NCBI GenBank assembly: GCA_010094045.1
Contig: ML986642.1
Location: 124,179 to 188,178, forward strand
Source: Lojkania enalia
Lineage: Eukaryota > Ascomycota > Dothideomycetes > Pleosporales
Length of the DNA: 64,000 nt
Direction: 5' to 3'
Shown here: positions 34,851 through 48,035 of the stretch, piece after piece
How the letters are laid out: every line of letters begins with the position of its first letter
How positions within the stretch are numbered: the stretch's first letter is position 1
The notes under the pieces: generated by a model
The model's database searches: none
Seen by the model: only the letters and a program-made list of their open reading frames with translations
What the model was told of the DNA's origin: nothing
Program-made: the position numbers and the translations under genes

Positions 34851-34917
34851 ATCCTCCAAGAGCATGTAGGCCCTTTCTCTGTGCAATTCCCTCTTACCTT
34901 TGTTATAATTCACAAAA

Positions 34918-37121
34918 ATGGCCCCAACTCCGGACTGGGTAAAGCAATTGTCGCCAGCAGGACCTCAAGGCCATGAACTTCTCGCCGCAGAGCGCGCAAC
35001 GTCAAATATCCCTGTTGAGAAACTATCCGAACTCCTTTATACTAAAGAAGTACTCAAGCGGAAACAATGCATTCTCGATGTCTTGAAGTCCGAGAAGGTA
35101 TTCGATAAGTCGCAGAATTATTTTGGCGGTAGAATTGATCGGTTTGAGACCGCGCTTGCGAGAGCGAAGAAATTAAGAAACTTGAGGTTAAAACATAGAT
35201 GGAACTTAGACGAGTATAGGACGGCGTTAGAGATGATTAGTGAGCCGGGGCCGTATGGGCTTCATGAAAGCATGTTCTTGGTGAGTAATCTCCTAGTATC
35301 TGTAGTACCTTGCAAAGTAGTAATAGTTGATGAATCACAGATTACCCTTAGAGAACAGGGGACTCCTGAACAACACGAACTGTTCCTCAAAAAGGCAGAG
35401 AATTATGAGTATATTGGATGCTACGCGCAAACTGAACTTGGTCATGGATCTAATGTCCGTGGGCTTGAAACGACAGCAACGTGGAACTCACAGGACAAGA
35501 CTTTTACGATTCATTCCCCTCACCTTACTGCCAGCAAGTGGTGGATTGGATCTTTAGGTCGAACAGCAAATTGGGCCGTGGTCATGGCACAACTAATAAT
35601 TGATGGCACATCTTACGGGCCGCACCCGTTCGTCGTGCAGATCCGCGACATGAAGACTCATGAACCGCTCGAGAACATTCACGTTGGTGACATTGGACCT
35701 AAGTTCGGCTACAATACTATGGATAATGGGTTCCTGCTCTTCAATCATGTTAAAGTCCCTCATATCGCCATGCTAGCTCGCTTCTCGAGAGTAGAACCCG
35801 ATACATGCAAATACGTTCGCCGCGGCTCTCCGTCACTAGTCTACGGCACTCTGACTTGGGTGCGCTCAACCATCGTCATGCAAGCGGGCAGTGTTCTGGC
35901 GCGAGGGGTGGCAATTGCAACAAGATACTGTGCCATCAGGCGACAATTCCAGGACCGGGACGCATCGGAGTGGGAAAAGGGCGAAAACTCTGTCTTGAAC
36001 TACACTATGGTTCAAATTCGTCTTCTCCCATTGCTGGCAGCAACTTTCGCTCTGCACTTCACCGGAAAGGCAATGATGAATCTCTATTCGGAAAATCAGA
36101 AGAAGATGAACGCCAGTAGCGGAAATGCAGATGCAAGCAAGCGAGGTGCTGGTCCTGAGGAGACTCGATCCGGGAGTGATATCCTCGCTGATTTGCATGC
36201 TACGTCTTGTGGCCTTAAATCTCTATCAAGTACAATAGCTGCAGAGGGTCTCGAAGTGTGTAGACGAGCCTGCGGTGGCCACGGATATTCCAGCTTCAGG
36301 TATAGTTATTTCTCACGATATCATTCTATAAATTATTGATTTTGAGTAGTGGCATCGGCCCCTGGTACTCTGACTATCTCCCTACGACAACTTGGGAGGG
36401 CGACAATTTCATGTTGACGCAGCAAGTTGCGCGTTATTTACTCAAATCTGCGCGAAGTGTGGCATCGGGAAAAGCCCCGATGAATGATACCACGCGCATA
36501 CTGTCTCAATATATATCCCGCGCTGACATTGGCTGTGCTTTTGATATCCTATCCAGGGACTCGGACATCGTTGATGCCTTTGCCTGGCGCACCGCCTTTC
36601 TCACCTTTGAGGCGTTGAAACACCGTGACGAGCACAAGAAGCCCTGGAATGATTTACTAGTGGACTTTTATAGGCTTAGTAAAGCGCACAGCCAGTATTT
36701 GGTCGTCAAGAATTTCTATGAGACCTTACAATCTCCAGCCACTGTTTCACAAGTAGATTCTGAGACCCTGGGCCTGCTACGGAAATTATTCAGACTCTAC
36801 GCACTACATACGCTCGAGCAAGAGGCCTCCGAGTTCTATGGTTCTGGCGCGATAACCATTAAGCAGATCAGCCTTACACGTACGAGCGCCGTTATGAAGT
36901 TGCTCAAAGAGATCCGGCCGCATGCTGTGAGGCTTGTGGATGCTTGGGCTTTTGATGATTGGGTACTTGATAGTAGCTTGGGACGATTTGATGGCAAGGT
37001 TTATGAGGATATGTTTTATAGGGCGAGTGAGTTGAATCCTTTGAACAAGATTACTGTTGATCCATTTCCTGCGAGCGAGGTGCTGTTCAAGAGGGATGAG
37101 AGGGCAAAAAGTAAGTTGTAG
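34918..37121 (+). CDS. pox1: Peroxisomal acyl-CoA oxidase with PTS1 (three exons)
   Basis: Exons 34918-35280, 35341-36299 and 36350-37121 give 697 codons, the usual acyl-CoA oxidase size. The enzyme does the first, FAD-dependent step of peroxisomal beta-oxidation, making trans-2-enoyl-CoA and hydrogen peroxide. Evidence includes GCYAQTELGHGSNVRGLETTA (FAD site), KWWIGSLGRTANWAVVMAQL, GFLLFNHVKVPH, RRQFQDRD, and CRRACGGHGYSSFSGIGPWY restored by intron 2. The catalytic-base region TWEGDNFMLTQQVARYL has Glu at about 457. The protein ends in Ser-Lys-Leu, a canonical type 1 peroxisomal targeting signal. Intron 1 is 60 bases with no stop, so unspliced RNA would carry 20 extra residues; the family alignment across FL-ITLREQGTPEQH favours removal. 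Confidence 0.94.
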
Positions 37122-37678
37122 ATTATCATGGAAGGGTACAGGGGCAGGAACTCTAGGCGGATAGAAAGACGTCATTTTGCATAGAACTCGCCAGGAGAGC
37201 TAAGGGCATTAATAAGGGGATATGGTCCCGTCACGTTGAATACGAACGAATATGTGGAATAATGTGTCAAGATGAAAATAGAGTCATTCCATGCGATCTA
37301 TTCCAGATTGAAATAGTATCACGAAACCCGTAATTCTTGACTGAGCATATGCTTGCCTTGACCAAGCAAGGCTATGTGCCACGTCAGAACCCCTCTCGGT
37401 CTGACTTTGGCCCGCATCCAATCAGAAAAAAAAGCTTTTCTGAAGACTCTGGATGCGACGAATACGAAAGGAAACTACTGTATAGTGACTGAACGATCTT
37501 CAGGGACCCAAAGATTTCAAACCCAAGCCTAGGCTCAAGGGTGAGCTTGTTCATACTTTAGTTTTGGGACGCTGGATGTATAAATAAACACAACGCAAAC
37601 ATTTTAAAAATACTCAACGAGAATACGTGAACGTCAGTTACTAAACCATTCAGACAACGATAGTAGCATATTCTCAAC
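37122..37678. other. Intergenic, upstream of tyrosine phosphatase gene
   Basis: No gene recognised. Contains the oxidase 3' region and the promoter of the next gene. Confidence 0.5.
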
Positions 37679-38577
37679 ATGGCCTCCCCTTTCCCGCACG
37701 ACATGAACTCACTCATTGACCTTGACATGCAAGAAACCATCCCCCAACCCGTCCTCAACGATATCCTTTCCAAAGAGCCATTTAAAGCTATTCCAGGAAT
37801 CATCAACATCCGCGATATCGGCTTCAATGCCTCACCTTCCCTCCGTCGTGGCCTAATCTACCGTGCCGGTGCCCTGCATTCTATCCCTGCATCCAGCGCT
37901 GAAATCCTCAAAAATGAGCTTGGTATCAAGCTCATTATTGATCTTCGCTCCGAGCGCGAGGTTGTCCGATTCCCAGACCCGGAGATCGAAGGCGTCAAGT
38001 ACGTGTACCTAACGAGTACAAGGGTACCTAGTCCAATTGATTTGAACGACTTTGTGAGTAAGGGGGGAGAGGATGGTTATGTCAAGATTTATAAAGAAAT
38101 CTTGGAGATCCATCAGCCTAGTATCAGGGCTGCACTGGCGTGGATACGAGACGAAGAGACTCCGTTATTGTTTCACTGTACTGGTAAGTTCTCCCTCTAG
38201 TCTTTCTTCATGGATTTTAGTCGTTACCGGTTAATGGGTGTACGATAGCTGGTAAAGATAGAACAGGCGTCCTCGCTGCTGTGATCCTTGGACTTGTAGG
38301 ATCTCCGAAAGAGGCAATAGCACATGATTATGCCCTGACGAGAGTGGGGATCGAGCCTGCAAAGGAGCTACTTCTTGTCATGCTGAAGGCATGGAATAAA
38401 GAATGGAGTATGGAGACACCGGGGATGGCAGAATTCTCGCAGATCAAGGCGAGCTTTATGTTGAGGACGCTACAAATGGTGGCTGACGTGTATGGTGGGA
38501 TGGAAGGTTACGTGAAAGGAGTTTTGGGCTTCTCCGATGAGGACATAGTGAATATTAGGGGAAAGTTGAGGGAGTAA
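37679..38577 (+). CDS. Protein tyrosine phosphatase, Y_phosphatase3 family (two exons)
   Basis: Exons 37679-38183 and 38249-38577 give 277 codons. The active site CX5R reads HCTAGKDRTG (Cys about 167, Arg about 173) and is formed only after splicing, since the intron falls between Thr and Ala of that loop. N-terminal features of the fungal/bacterial Y_phosphatase3 (LpxQ/TriP-like) family are IINIRDIGF, RRGLIYRAGAL and IKLIIDLRSEREV. This family includes tyrosine and phosphoinositide phosphatases; the Lys after Ala-Gly in the loop is typical of enzymes that tolerate phosphoinositides. Cytosolic, with no signal peptide. The substrate cannot be read from the sequence. Confidence 0.88.
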
Positions 38578-39532
38578 TCCGGCAATGATACCCATTAACC
38601 AGATGTAAGACAGAGAACGGAGAGAATTAACTAAGTTTTTACTTGACCAGAGGTTGAATAAGGATTTAGGACCATTAACATCACATCTGTCGTTTACGTG
38701 CTTGGCTGGACGAGTATAGGCTATAACTAAAGACCGGACATGATTGCCTAATTACATCTAAACGGATTCTTAGTTACTAGTATCTAGTCGGGCAATTGTC
38801 GTAGGATTGTAGTAGCCTTGCCAAAATGCCCGGGTTACCACATCCGAACCAAGAAAGATCGCGGAAATGTCTGCACTGTACAATAGTACATCTACAGGCT
38901 GGAATCCTTGACAAAGATTAATTAAGGATCCGTTGCATTCGCTAGCTCCAGATTTGCTGCTTCTGCTCAAGACTGCTGCGCGCCTGTGCTGAGGTTCCGA
39001 CGGAGGAGAGCTATGATTTGGCGATGCTTGACAAAACCTAACAGGGCGAAGAGAGAGAAATTTGGCAACGCAATTGGGCGAGCAGTTTCGTAAGGGGTAA
39101 ACCAGGTGCGCTGAAGGTCAAACTCGTTCCCGTTTCATGGAACAACCGATCAATTAGCCTTGTCGAGGACAATCTCGACGTCTGGCTGGGTAGCCGTTCG
39201 AGCTCTTGGAAATTCGCCGTGTAGACAAAGCAAGACAGAGCAATGGCCCGTAGAATATGTAGCAAAGCCAAAAAGAAGACCAAGTAATTAGCTGGAATGC
39301 GCGCGGAGGGTACCAGCGGTTAAAGGATGTGGGGTGAGCAGTCCCACGTTGACCTTGTCCGTGGTTCTATTTGGCTCGGGGGTTTCCGCCCCTTAGCTCT
39401 TGGCTTGGCGACTACCTAACCTTGAGTTGTTTTCGTGCTCGTTCTTTTTGCGCCCAGTCTTCTCTACCTCTACCACACCCTCCAGCCATCCATCTCTAGC
39501 CACCCATCTCTCTCTCCCACAGCTTCTCCATC
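38578..39532. other. Intergenic, phosphatase 3' side and porin promoter
   Basis: No gene recognised. The last 60 bases before the porin ATG (39470-39530) are C/T-rich, a common strong-promoter feature of highly expressed fungal genes. Confidence 0.5.
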
Positions 39533-40799
39533 ATGGCAACTCTCGCCGAAAAGGTCACGCCCGTCAAGGTGCCCCCACCGGCTTTCTCCGATATCGCGAA
39601 AGCTTCCAACGATGTATGTTCCGGCGCCGCATGACCGAGCTACAAGCTTTGGAGACTCAATGGCTAACAAATGCGCTCTAGCTTATTAACAAGGACTTCT
39701 ACCACACTGCCGCAGGTCAGGAGCTTCAATTGGCTCAGGCATTCAGATACTGATACTCTCATAGCTGCTCTTGAAGTCAAGCTTAAGGCACCCAATGGTG
39801 TCAACTTCACTGCAAAGGGCACTTCACCGCACGGCGGTCCTGTCTCGTCATCTGTAAGTTTCTCTAGCCAGACACTTCTCCGGATTAGAAGCTAACTAAG
39901 TTTGCAACAGCTTGAGGGAAAGAAGGCTCTCTCCAACGGTATTGCTCCCCACTATCTTTCAATACACGCACCTTTTAGCAATGCGAAAGGGTTTCAACCT
40001 ACTATATAGTATATGGCGGTACCCCGTGGCAAACGTTGTATGCGCTGGGACATGGGCTGGGACATTCGGCTGATGAGGCGACGCACAGGCATTAGCATCA
40101 CACAATCTTGGAATACTGCCAACCTCTTGGCGACCAAGGTCGAGCTCAACGACACAATTACCAGCGGCTTGAAGGCCGAAGTGCTCAGCAACTTTAACCC
40201 CGCCACCGGAAACCAGGGCCAAAAGGTCAACCTCCACTTTAAGCAGGGTCTCCTTCACACCCGTTTCTTTGGCGACGTTAAGGCGAACGGAGCCCTCAGC
40301 GCCACTGCCGATGCTGTTGTCAGCCACGAGGGCTTTCTCGTTGGTGGAGAGGTTGGATACGATGTGCAGAAGGCTGCCATCACTAAGTACTCGGCTGCTG
40401 TTGGATACACCACCCCCGTCTACAATGCTGCCATCACAGCCACCAACTCCTTGAACATCTTCACGGCCTCTTACTACCAGAAGGTCAACTCAGCGGTTGA
40501 GGCTGGTGCTAAGGCTACTTGGGACGCGAAGCAGGGCTCCGCCGTTGGTCTCGAGCTCGCTGCCAAGTACAAGGTCGATAGCGCTTCCTTCGCCAAGGCT
40601 AGTATTTTCTACCTCATATTCCAAGATTGTTCCGCTAATAGGAAGATAGGCTAAGATTAACAACCTCGGAATTGCTTCTCTTGCCTACAACACCAAGGTC
40701 AACAGCGGTCTTACTTTCGGCGTTGGTGGTTCCTTTGATACCCAAAAGTTGAACGAGTCCGGCCACAAGCTTGGCACCAGCTTCACTTTCGAGGGTTAG
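39533..40799 (+). CDS. por1: Mitochondrial porin (VDAC; six exons, one non-standard junction)
   Basis: Exons 39533-39613, 39682-39715, 39765-39853, 39911-39938, 40089-40597 and 40650-40799 give 296 codons. It is the 19-strand outer-membrane beta-barrel that passes metabolites. Visible features are the N-terminal helix PPAFSDIAKASNDLLNKDFY, SWNTANLLATKVEL, KVNLHFKQ, GFLVGGEVGYDVQKAAITKY, ASYYQKVNSAVEAGAKATW and the C-terminal FGVGGSFDTQKLNESGHK, GTSFTFEG (the beta-signal). The N-terminus is about 13 residues longer than in Neurospora. The last junction is odd: only a donor of GCTAGT (GC-AG) or GT..TA ends keep the conserved frame SFAK-AKINNLGIASLAYN. The available GTATTT donor at 40602 gives an early stop with every nearby AG acceptor. 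Confidence 0.9.
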
Positions 40800-41040
40800 A
40801 CGGAGAAACCCTATGTAGAAAAGATGTTGGGCGGTCGGTTTCAGAGATGATCGGTTCGGATGCTGCGAGTAGAAGTAGTTTCCAGATGCTCTGAGCATTC
40901 GCTCTTGTATAGCATTTTAGCATGTACAAACAGTTCATCTCAATGCATCTCTTTCCAGAACAACTCATTGTAGAATACATGGCCGTGTATCTAGTTCGTA
41001 TGTTCCTTATCATACATATGTACAGTAGCCAGCAGAAGGC

Positions 41041-41949
41041 TTAAACCTTCTCTTGCTTTCTCTTAACGGGAGCATGATGTTCTTTTAACAACTCCATAGA
41101 GACTCCAATTACGACCAGAATGCCGCTTACCATGAAGAAATTGGTCAGAGTCCCGCCCCGATGAATCTCCTCTCTAACCCTTTGACTCGCCCTCTCCCGG
41201 GCCTTTTCTCTCCTAGCATTTATATGTTCATTGACATTATCATGCATCCTCTTATGCCTCACATCATCAAAATGTGGCACTGCCCTTCCCTGCTCCGTCT
41301 GCCCAGGTCCATAGCCCCCATGGCTTCTGTAACTGCTTCCAAACTCTTGCCCCGCCTCCCCTCCGGCCCCAGGCGCGTTTTCATGCGCGTACTCGGAGCG
41401 TTTGGCATGATGTTTCCCATACCCGCCCGCTTTGTAGAACGATGGCGGCGGGCCGCGAAACGTTCCCCTCTTCTTATTCAAACCAGTCGCAGCTCGCGAG
41501 CCCGCAAAACTAGCACTAGAATACGATCCCTTGGGTACTTCGCTTCTGCCCCACCGTGACGAGCCCTGTTGCGCGGAGAGCTGCAAGTCGTACTGTACGC
41601 GTTTGTCCGGGACGGAGAGGACGTGGTACGCTTCGCTAATTGCGACGAAGCGGGTGCTGGCGGTGGGGTCGTCGGGGTTCCTGTCCGGGTGGTGCTCCTT
41701 CGAGAGGGTGAAGAATTGGCGCTTGATGTCGGCGGGGCTGGCGGTGTGGGGGAGTTGGAGCGTTTCGTAGTGGTTGGGGAGTGTTTGGCTATCGGCTTGC
41801 AAGTGGGCGTATGTGTGAAATGAGGGCTGGCGGACGCGGTAGGGGACGGTCTTGAAACATTGCGGGCGAGATCGTGCGGCGGACAGAGGGGAATGGTGCG
41901 GTAGAGAGGCGCGTAGATGGCGCAAGAGGTATAGTTGGCAGGGTGGCAT
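41041..41949 (-). CDS. Mitochondrial J-domain protein with C-terminal membrane anchor
   Basis: An intronless frame of 302 codons. The first 50 residues are Arg/His/Ser/Leu-rich without acids up to Asp53, typical of a mitochondrial targeting sequence. The J domain is at about 60-125 with helix II, the HPD motif at 87-89 (KEHHPDRNPDD), and helix III TRFVAISEAYHVLSVPDKRVQYD. A Gly/Ser/His-rich linker and a charged helix (about 225-262) follow, then a transmembrane segment NFFMVSGILVVIGVSMELL at about 269-287 and a short basic tail. The layout and length resemble yeast Jid1, an inner-membrane J-protein; J domains stimulate Hsp70 ATPase. Convergent with the porin gene, divergent from MetAP2. Confidence 0.85.
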   Translation of the reverse strand: MPPCQLYLLRHLRASLPHHSPLSAARSRPQCFKTVPYRVRQPSFHTYAHLQADSQTLPNHYETLQLPHTASPADIKRQFFTLSKEHHPDRNPDDPTASTRFVAISEAYHVLSVPDKRVQYDLQLSAQQGSSRWGRSEVPKGSYSSASFAGSRAATGLNKKRGTFRGPPPSFYKAGGYGKHHAKRSEYAHENAPGAGGEAGQEFGSSYRSHGGYGPGQTEQGRAVPHFDDVRHKRMHDNVNEHINARREKARERASQRVREEIHRGGTLTNFFMVSGILVVIGVSMELLKEHHAPVKRKQEKV

Positions 41950-42225
41950 GCCTCATGCCGCGTATATTAGGCATCAGAAGATTTGGTGGAGAGATTGTTG
42001 GTGTCGTGTGAATGGCGAATGGAGCCGTGAATGAAACCTGGCCCGCAATTGGAGACGTCATGTCGTTGCAGGGATGTATGTGGAAGATTTTGGCGAGACC
42101 TGCCTGCTGTAGGGCTCCGAACACCGAGTCGGCGGCAACGGCGCTGGGCGGGGCAAAGAAATCCCATATATGTCCAGCCTTTCTCCTTGCCTATCCCCTG
42201 ACAACCATCTTTTGGAACTGCAACC
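41950..42225. promoter_or_regulatory. Bidirectional promoter, J-protein / MetAP2
   Basis: 276 bases separate the two divergent ATGs, so both genes must share or overlap their promoters. Confidence 0.6.
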
Positions 42226-43861
<1,636 letters not shown>

Positions 43862-44028
43862 TAAGAATGGTCGAATGAAAATTAATTAAACCCATACTCC
43901 TGGTTCACCAATATCTCCTCTTTAACTAGTATTACTTTATCTTACATTCTCTATAAACTTCTATTGCCTTGTGAAGCTGTTTTATTATCCGTAGAGTGCA
44001 TATTTGACCAATTAGTCTGAAGGCCTTC

Positions 44029-44910
44029 TCATAGATCCTTCCTTAGAGAGGCTCCACTCAACATCTTCATACTCCTCTTCTTTTCCTCTTCCGTCGGCTC
44101 CTTCCACCACTGCCGGAAATCCACTAGCTGGAACCCTCTCTCCCGCCATACGTTCACGTGCTGGGGTCCAATTTGACACCACGGTACTCCAAGATCCTTC
44201 GATACTTGATCTTTCGGATAGCGTTCCACTAAGAGGTTGTCCACCTCCCTGGGCCCCGCACCCTCAGCAAAGAACAGGGAATACATGTCTTGCTCCTCCC
44301 GCTCCAGTCTCTTAGCCGTGCTATCCATTTTGCGAACTATTCTCTGCTTGTTGTAGGCATTTGGCTTCATCCACTCGTCTACTTTGTCCCAGTCAAGTTG
44401 AAAATCGGCTTCATCGTATGTGGGCGAGGCATCGCGTCCTTTGTCATGGCAGACGTATAAATGATGAAATGTATGCAGTGGATTCATACGGCCTTCATCT
44501 CTAAATAATTGGTTCTTCTGATATGCATTGAGGCGACTATTGGGTTTCCCTGGCTTAGGGGTCGTGCGCGTGGATTCGAGGCGCCGTTTAAGGTCCTCCG
44601 GGATATCAAAGGAGTTGTATCGTGGATGGGCCCTGCGACCGGGTGTTGGGCAAGGATCACGGAGTTGGGAACGGTCATAGTCGAACTCTAGATCTGGGGT
44701 TGTGAGACATGGTTTGGCGGATTCGGATTCATTTTCGGAAGAGGTGTGGGTGTCTGAAGACTTGGAGGATTTCTTTGGCTTTTTGGGCTTCAAGGAGGGC
44801 TAGTTGCCGCTATTTTTTTGTTTCTTGGGGAGGGATTGATCGGTTAGACGAGTGAGGTTTTCGTTCTCCTTGTTCTCGGCGGTTTGCGCGTTTCGTCCCG
44901 TTCGCACCAT
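44029..44910 (-). CDS. Unknown protein; reading frame broken by one in-frame TAG
   Basis: From the ATG at 44910 a frame runs 36 codons (MVRTGRNAQTAENKENENL, then a basic stretch), meets TAG at 44802-44800, and continues in the same frame for 253 codons to a stop at 44029. The long part has no ATG until its codon 102, so it has no good start of its own. It is basic and Ser-rich first, then contains WDKVDEWMKPNAYNKQRIV, ERYPKDQVSKDLGVPW and FRQWWKEPTEEEKKRSMKML, a compact helical look. No family recognised. No GT..AG intron was found that removes the stop and keeps frame. It may be a recent null allele, a read-through gene, a downstream-start gene, or a sequence error. Convergent with MetAP2. 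Confidence 0.5.
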
Positions 44911-45803
44911 TGTGAAGAGTGTCAATTTCAACGGTTAAAAATTAGATCGGAAGTTTAGTAGGCAAAGGTGAATCAATATACGGAGTAGAAACGATGCAAT
45001 GCTCTATTAAATAGGTTGTAATAGTCGAAGTAACGTCAGACATTATTTACCATCAAATTACAGAACGCGTCTGAAGCGAGTGCGCGTACGTGTGTAGCGA
45101 GCGGTGTCAACGGTTCACCTTCAAAGCCAACCCAAAATTCCATGCGCACTCCATTTCATACGCGACAGTGAAAAACATATTTCCCAGTTATTCCTAGTTT
45201 GACCTCTGTAGGCGTTACTATGTCGTAGGTCATTGTCGCTTTGCATCAGCAATAAAAGATCCTATTAAATTATTTCAATTGTGTGGTATACTCCCCGTTA
45301 CTACTCCTTAGTACAATTATAGGAATAATCGTATCCAAATCATTCATGGTTGCCAGTATGTTCAATACAACCCACCTCCATGTTTCGTAGTGCCAGCTGC
45401 GACAGGGGCTTTTACTTCAGAAAGTAACCAGCAAGCACTGATCGACATGGGTGGTGTGACGCAGAACCGCTGACTAGTAGGCTCTCTTTTATCACGAGGC
45501 AAAAAAGAATAACTATTCCCGAGGAAGCAGATTGATCGAATCCTCGACCGTATCATCGACCGTATCATAATCCACATGTAGTCGGCCGTACGACCAATAT
45601 ATACTGTATATGGTTCGGTAGGGAAGCCAATCAGATCTAATATCCAAGGCAGATTAAGCAACTACGACTAGCTACCTGGTTCATTATTTTGAGGTGTTCT
45701 TACGTAAAATTCACCATCCTGTTACATAAACTTACTCCAAAACTTAGTTCAAAACATAAAACCCTAGGTCCGCTAGTATCGTGCAAGAGTCCTGACGGCC
45801 CGG
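44911..45803. other. Divergent intergenic region, no gene seen
   Basis: AT-rich. It lies between the interrupted unknown gene and the hydrolase gene. No recognised coding sequence. Confidence 0.5.
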
Positions 45804-46724
45804 ATGCCTCCTATGTCTAAGACGTCGAATTATCCAAAACCCCTGATAATACCTTCCCCAGCCGCACACAAACAAACAATAATAATCCTCCATGGCCGCG
45901 GTAGCACAGCCGAAAAGTTCGCCGAACCACTTCTCACACACCCCGTCTCCTCTACCACGTCGCCGACGTCCTTAGACATCAGCCCAAATACAGAATCAAC
46001 TGACACCAAGACTTTCCAATCCTACTTCTCCAACACAAAATTTATCTTCCCGACGGCTTCCCTTCGTCGTGCCGTTGCTTACAATCGATCCCTCATACAT
46101 CAATGGTTTGACATGTTTCCTCTGGACGCTTATCCCCCTGAGCATAAGCAGAACATTCAAGTCAAGGGATTGCGAGAGTCCGTGAAGTACGTCCATGGGC
46201 TTTTAGATGAAGCTTGTAAAGAGGTGGGAGGGCAGAATGTGGTGTTGATGGGATTGAGCCAGGGTTGTGCGACAGGGTTAGTAAGTCTGTTATTGTGGAA
46301 AGGGGAGAAGTTGGGAGGGTTCGTTGGAATGTGTGGATGGTGTGCTTTTAGAGAGAGGATGCTGGATGCGATTGTAGATGTGGAGAATGGAGAGGGAAAC
46401 GATGATGTGTTTGAGAGAAGCGGGGAAGAGATTGTGGAGGAGAGAAAGAGTAAGCTTGAGAAGGCTGTCGAGTGGCTGAAGGAAGAATTGGAATTCGAAA
46501 ATGAAAGCAGAGGAAGTGAGGTTCCCTTGCGGGATATCCCTGTGTTTCTAAGCCATGGGATGGAGGACGAAAGGGTGCCTTTCAAATTGGGAAAGCTTGT
46601 GGCGGGGATTTTGAAGGATGTAGGCGTGGATGTGACATGGAGCGAATATGAGGGGCTTGGGCACTGGTATTCGGCAGATATGCTGAAAGACATAGTGCAG
46701 TTTGTAAAAGGATTAGAGGACTAG
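45804..46724 (+). CDS. Acyl-protein thioesterase / phospholipase-carboxylesterase family hydrolase
   Basis: An intronless frame of 306 codons with an alpha/beta-hydrolase fold. The first strand and oxyanion-loop region is IIILHGRGSTAEKFA (about 26-40). The nucleophile elbow is GLSQG (Ser about 152), followed by the acid in HGMEDERVP (Asp about 255) and the base in GLGHWY (His about 287). These match the APT1/carboxylesterase group, which removes palmitoyl groups from proteins or hydrolyses lysophospholipids and small esters. The protein is longer than APT1 (about 230) because of insertions at about 45-70 and a Glu-rich 195-240 helix before the acid. No signal peptide, so probably cytosolic. 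The substrate is not inferable. Confidence 0.85.
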   Translation: MPPMSKTSNYPKPLIIPSPAAHKQTIIILHGRGSTAEKFAEPLLTHPVSSTTSPTSLDISPNTESTDTKTFQSYFSNTKFIFPTASLRRAVAYNRSLIHQWFDMFPLDAYPPEHKQNIQVKGLRESVKYVHGLLDEACKEVGGQNVVLMGLSQGCATGLVSLLLWKGEKLGGFVGMCGWCAFRERMLDAIVDVENGEGNDDVFERSGEEIVEERKSKLEKAVEWLKEELEFENESRGSEVPLRDIPVFLSHGMEDERVPFKLGKLVAGILKDVGVDVTWSEYEGLGHWYSADMLKDIVQFVKGLED

Positions 46725-48035
46725 AGATAAGTAGAAAATGTCATTTTACAGTTGGATTAAGCGAAAAGACGAAACCTGATAAAAAGCTGTGATGAATAGT
46801 AAAGTCGCTTATCTACTTTAGTTTTAAATATTGAAACCGGCAAAAGTCGATATGAAATGTTACATTCAAAGCTACTAGTACTTTAAATAGCCCTAATGTA
46901 AGGGAAGGTTAAGTAGATATGACTCGTATGCTCATCATAAATCTCATCCATCTCCATATGGTATCTCCAAATATTAGCGTCTGATGCAACACGCCTGTAA
47001 CGTACACAGACCTTGACGTAACTTTCCCTTTTGCAGCTGTGTCTGTCCAGTAATGTCAGATGGCATTCACCATGCATGCATCCTCTGCCTCGCCGCATCG
47101 GGAAGCCTTTTTCTCTGTCACCCGCGCACACAGTTTCGCTTCGAATTCTAGAGTGGAGTGTTTGTCCGGCTTTGTGTCGAGAATTATAAGGAAATGCTAT
47201 TCAATACAGATCATGATTGTAGATGTTGACACTTGACAGTCTAAATTATAAGAAGATGTAATAGAATATATACTTATATAAAATGCGGTCCTCCATTAGT
47301 CGACGCAAAGTTATTCTAAAAGATAGTGAGGGGTGGAAGTGGGCTATTCTATATCCCTGGACTATGTCTTCGTTTAGCCCTAGAGCTTATAATTAAATAA
47401 TTGAGGATTGGAATTAGACTCTGAAGGGGAAATAATCTAAAACTAGAGCTGCTTGTATGCAGAAAGGAAGACGTATTAACTAGATCGTGCTCTTACTAGC
47501 GCCTCGCGAATGACGTCGAAGTGACCATAATCCTTCATCGCTGGTAATGATGAGATTAGACCTATTCAACCTGGCCTCAAGCACTCTCGGCGACGCTTTC
47601 TTCAACTAAATCATATGAAAGTAATCACCTTGCGAAGTGAAGTGGAAATAAGGTTCCGGAAGAGCGGTGATAGTGGAGCACCAGCCGATTCAGTTGCCAA
47701 GCTCTCGGAACCAACGAACCTCAGCTGTCATGACGATATGACATTCACTCTCCCCCCCTTATTTAATTGCGCAGAGCCCGTCGCAACAATATTTTGTTCC
47801 TCGCAAGTATTGATGATATCTTTCAGGATGAACCCTGTGACAGCTCTGGTTATCATAGGCTCGCGGTGCCAGCTCATCCCAGCCTCGCCAATTTCGTGAT
47901 TCGTGCCCAAGCTGCACCGGTTCCCCAATCCCAGCCACAGTGACTCCAAGTCTCTTCTCAGTCTGCAGCATTCCTATTACTGTTTGTACCTCAAGTGAGG
48001 ACCTTGTATCATATGAACCAACTCAAATCGTCGCA
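46725..48035. other. Intergenic, no gene seen
   Basis: 1.3 kb of AT-rich sequence with only short frames. It contains the hydrolase 3' region and the promoter of the GPI-protein gene. Confidence 0.5.

Larger units (their letters stand above)
33260..34917. promoter_or_regulatory. Divergent upstream region, PP2C / acyl-CoA oxidase
   Basis: 1.66 kb between two divergent starts. It is GC-rich near the phosphatase and AT-rich near the oxidase, and contains the AGT microsatellite and a TATA element. No gene is recognised. Confidence 0.5.

Noticed and set aside
40013..40654. 213-codon frame with its own start inside the porin gene
   Set aside because: Its first 26 codons are porin intron 4, and it reads into the non-standard intron 5. 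The true protein starts at 39533 and uses all six exons.
46157..46693. 178-codon minus-strand Ser/Pro frame
   Set aside because: Antisense of the thioesterase-like gene, whose catalytic triad is on the plus strand.
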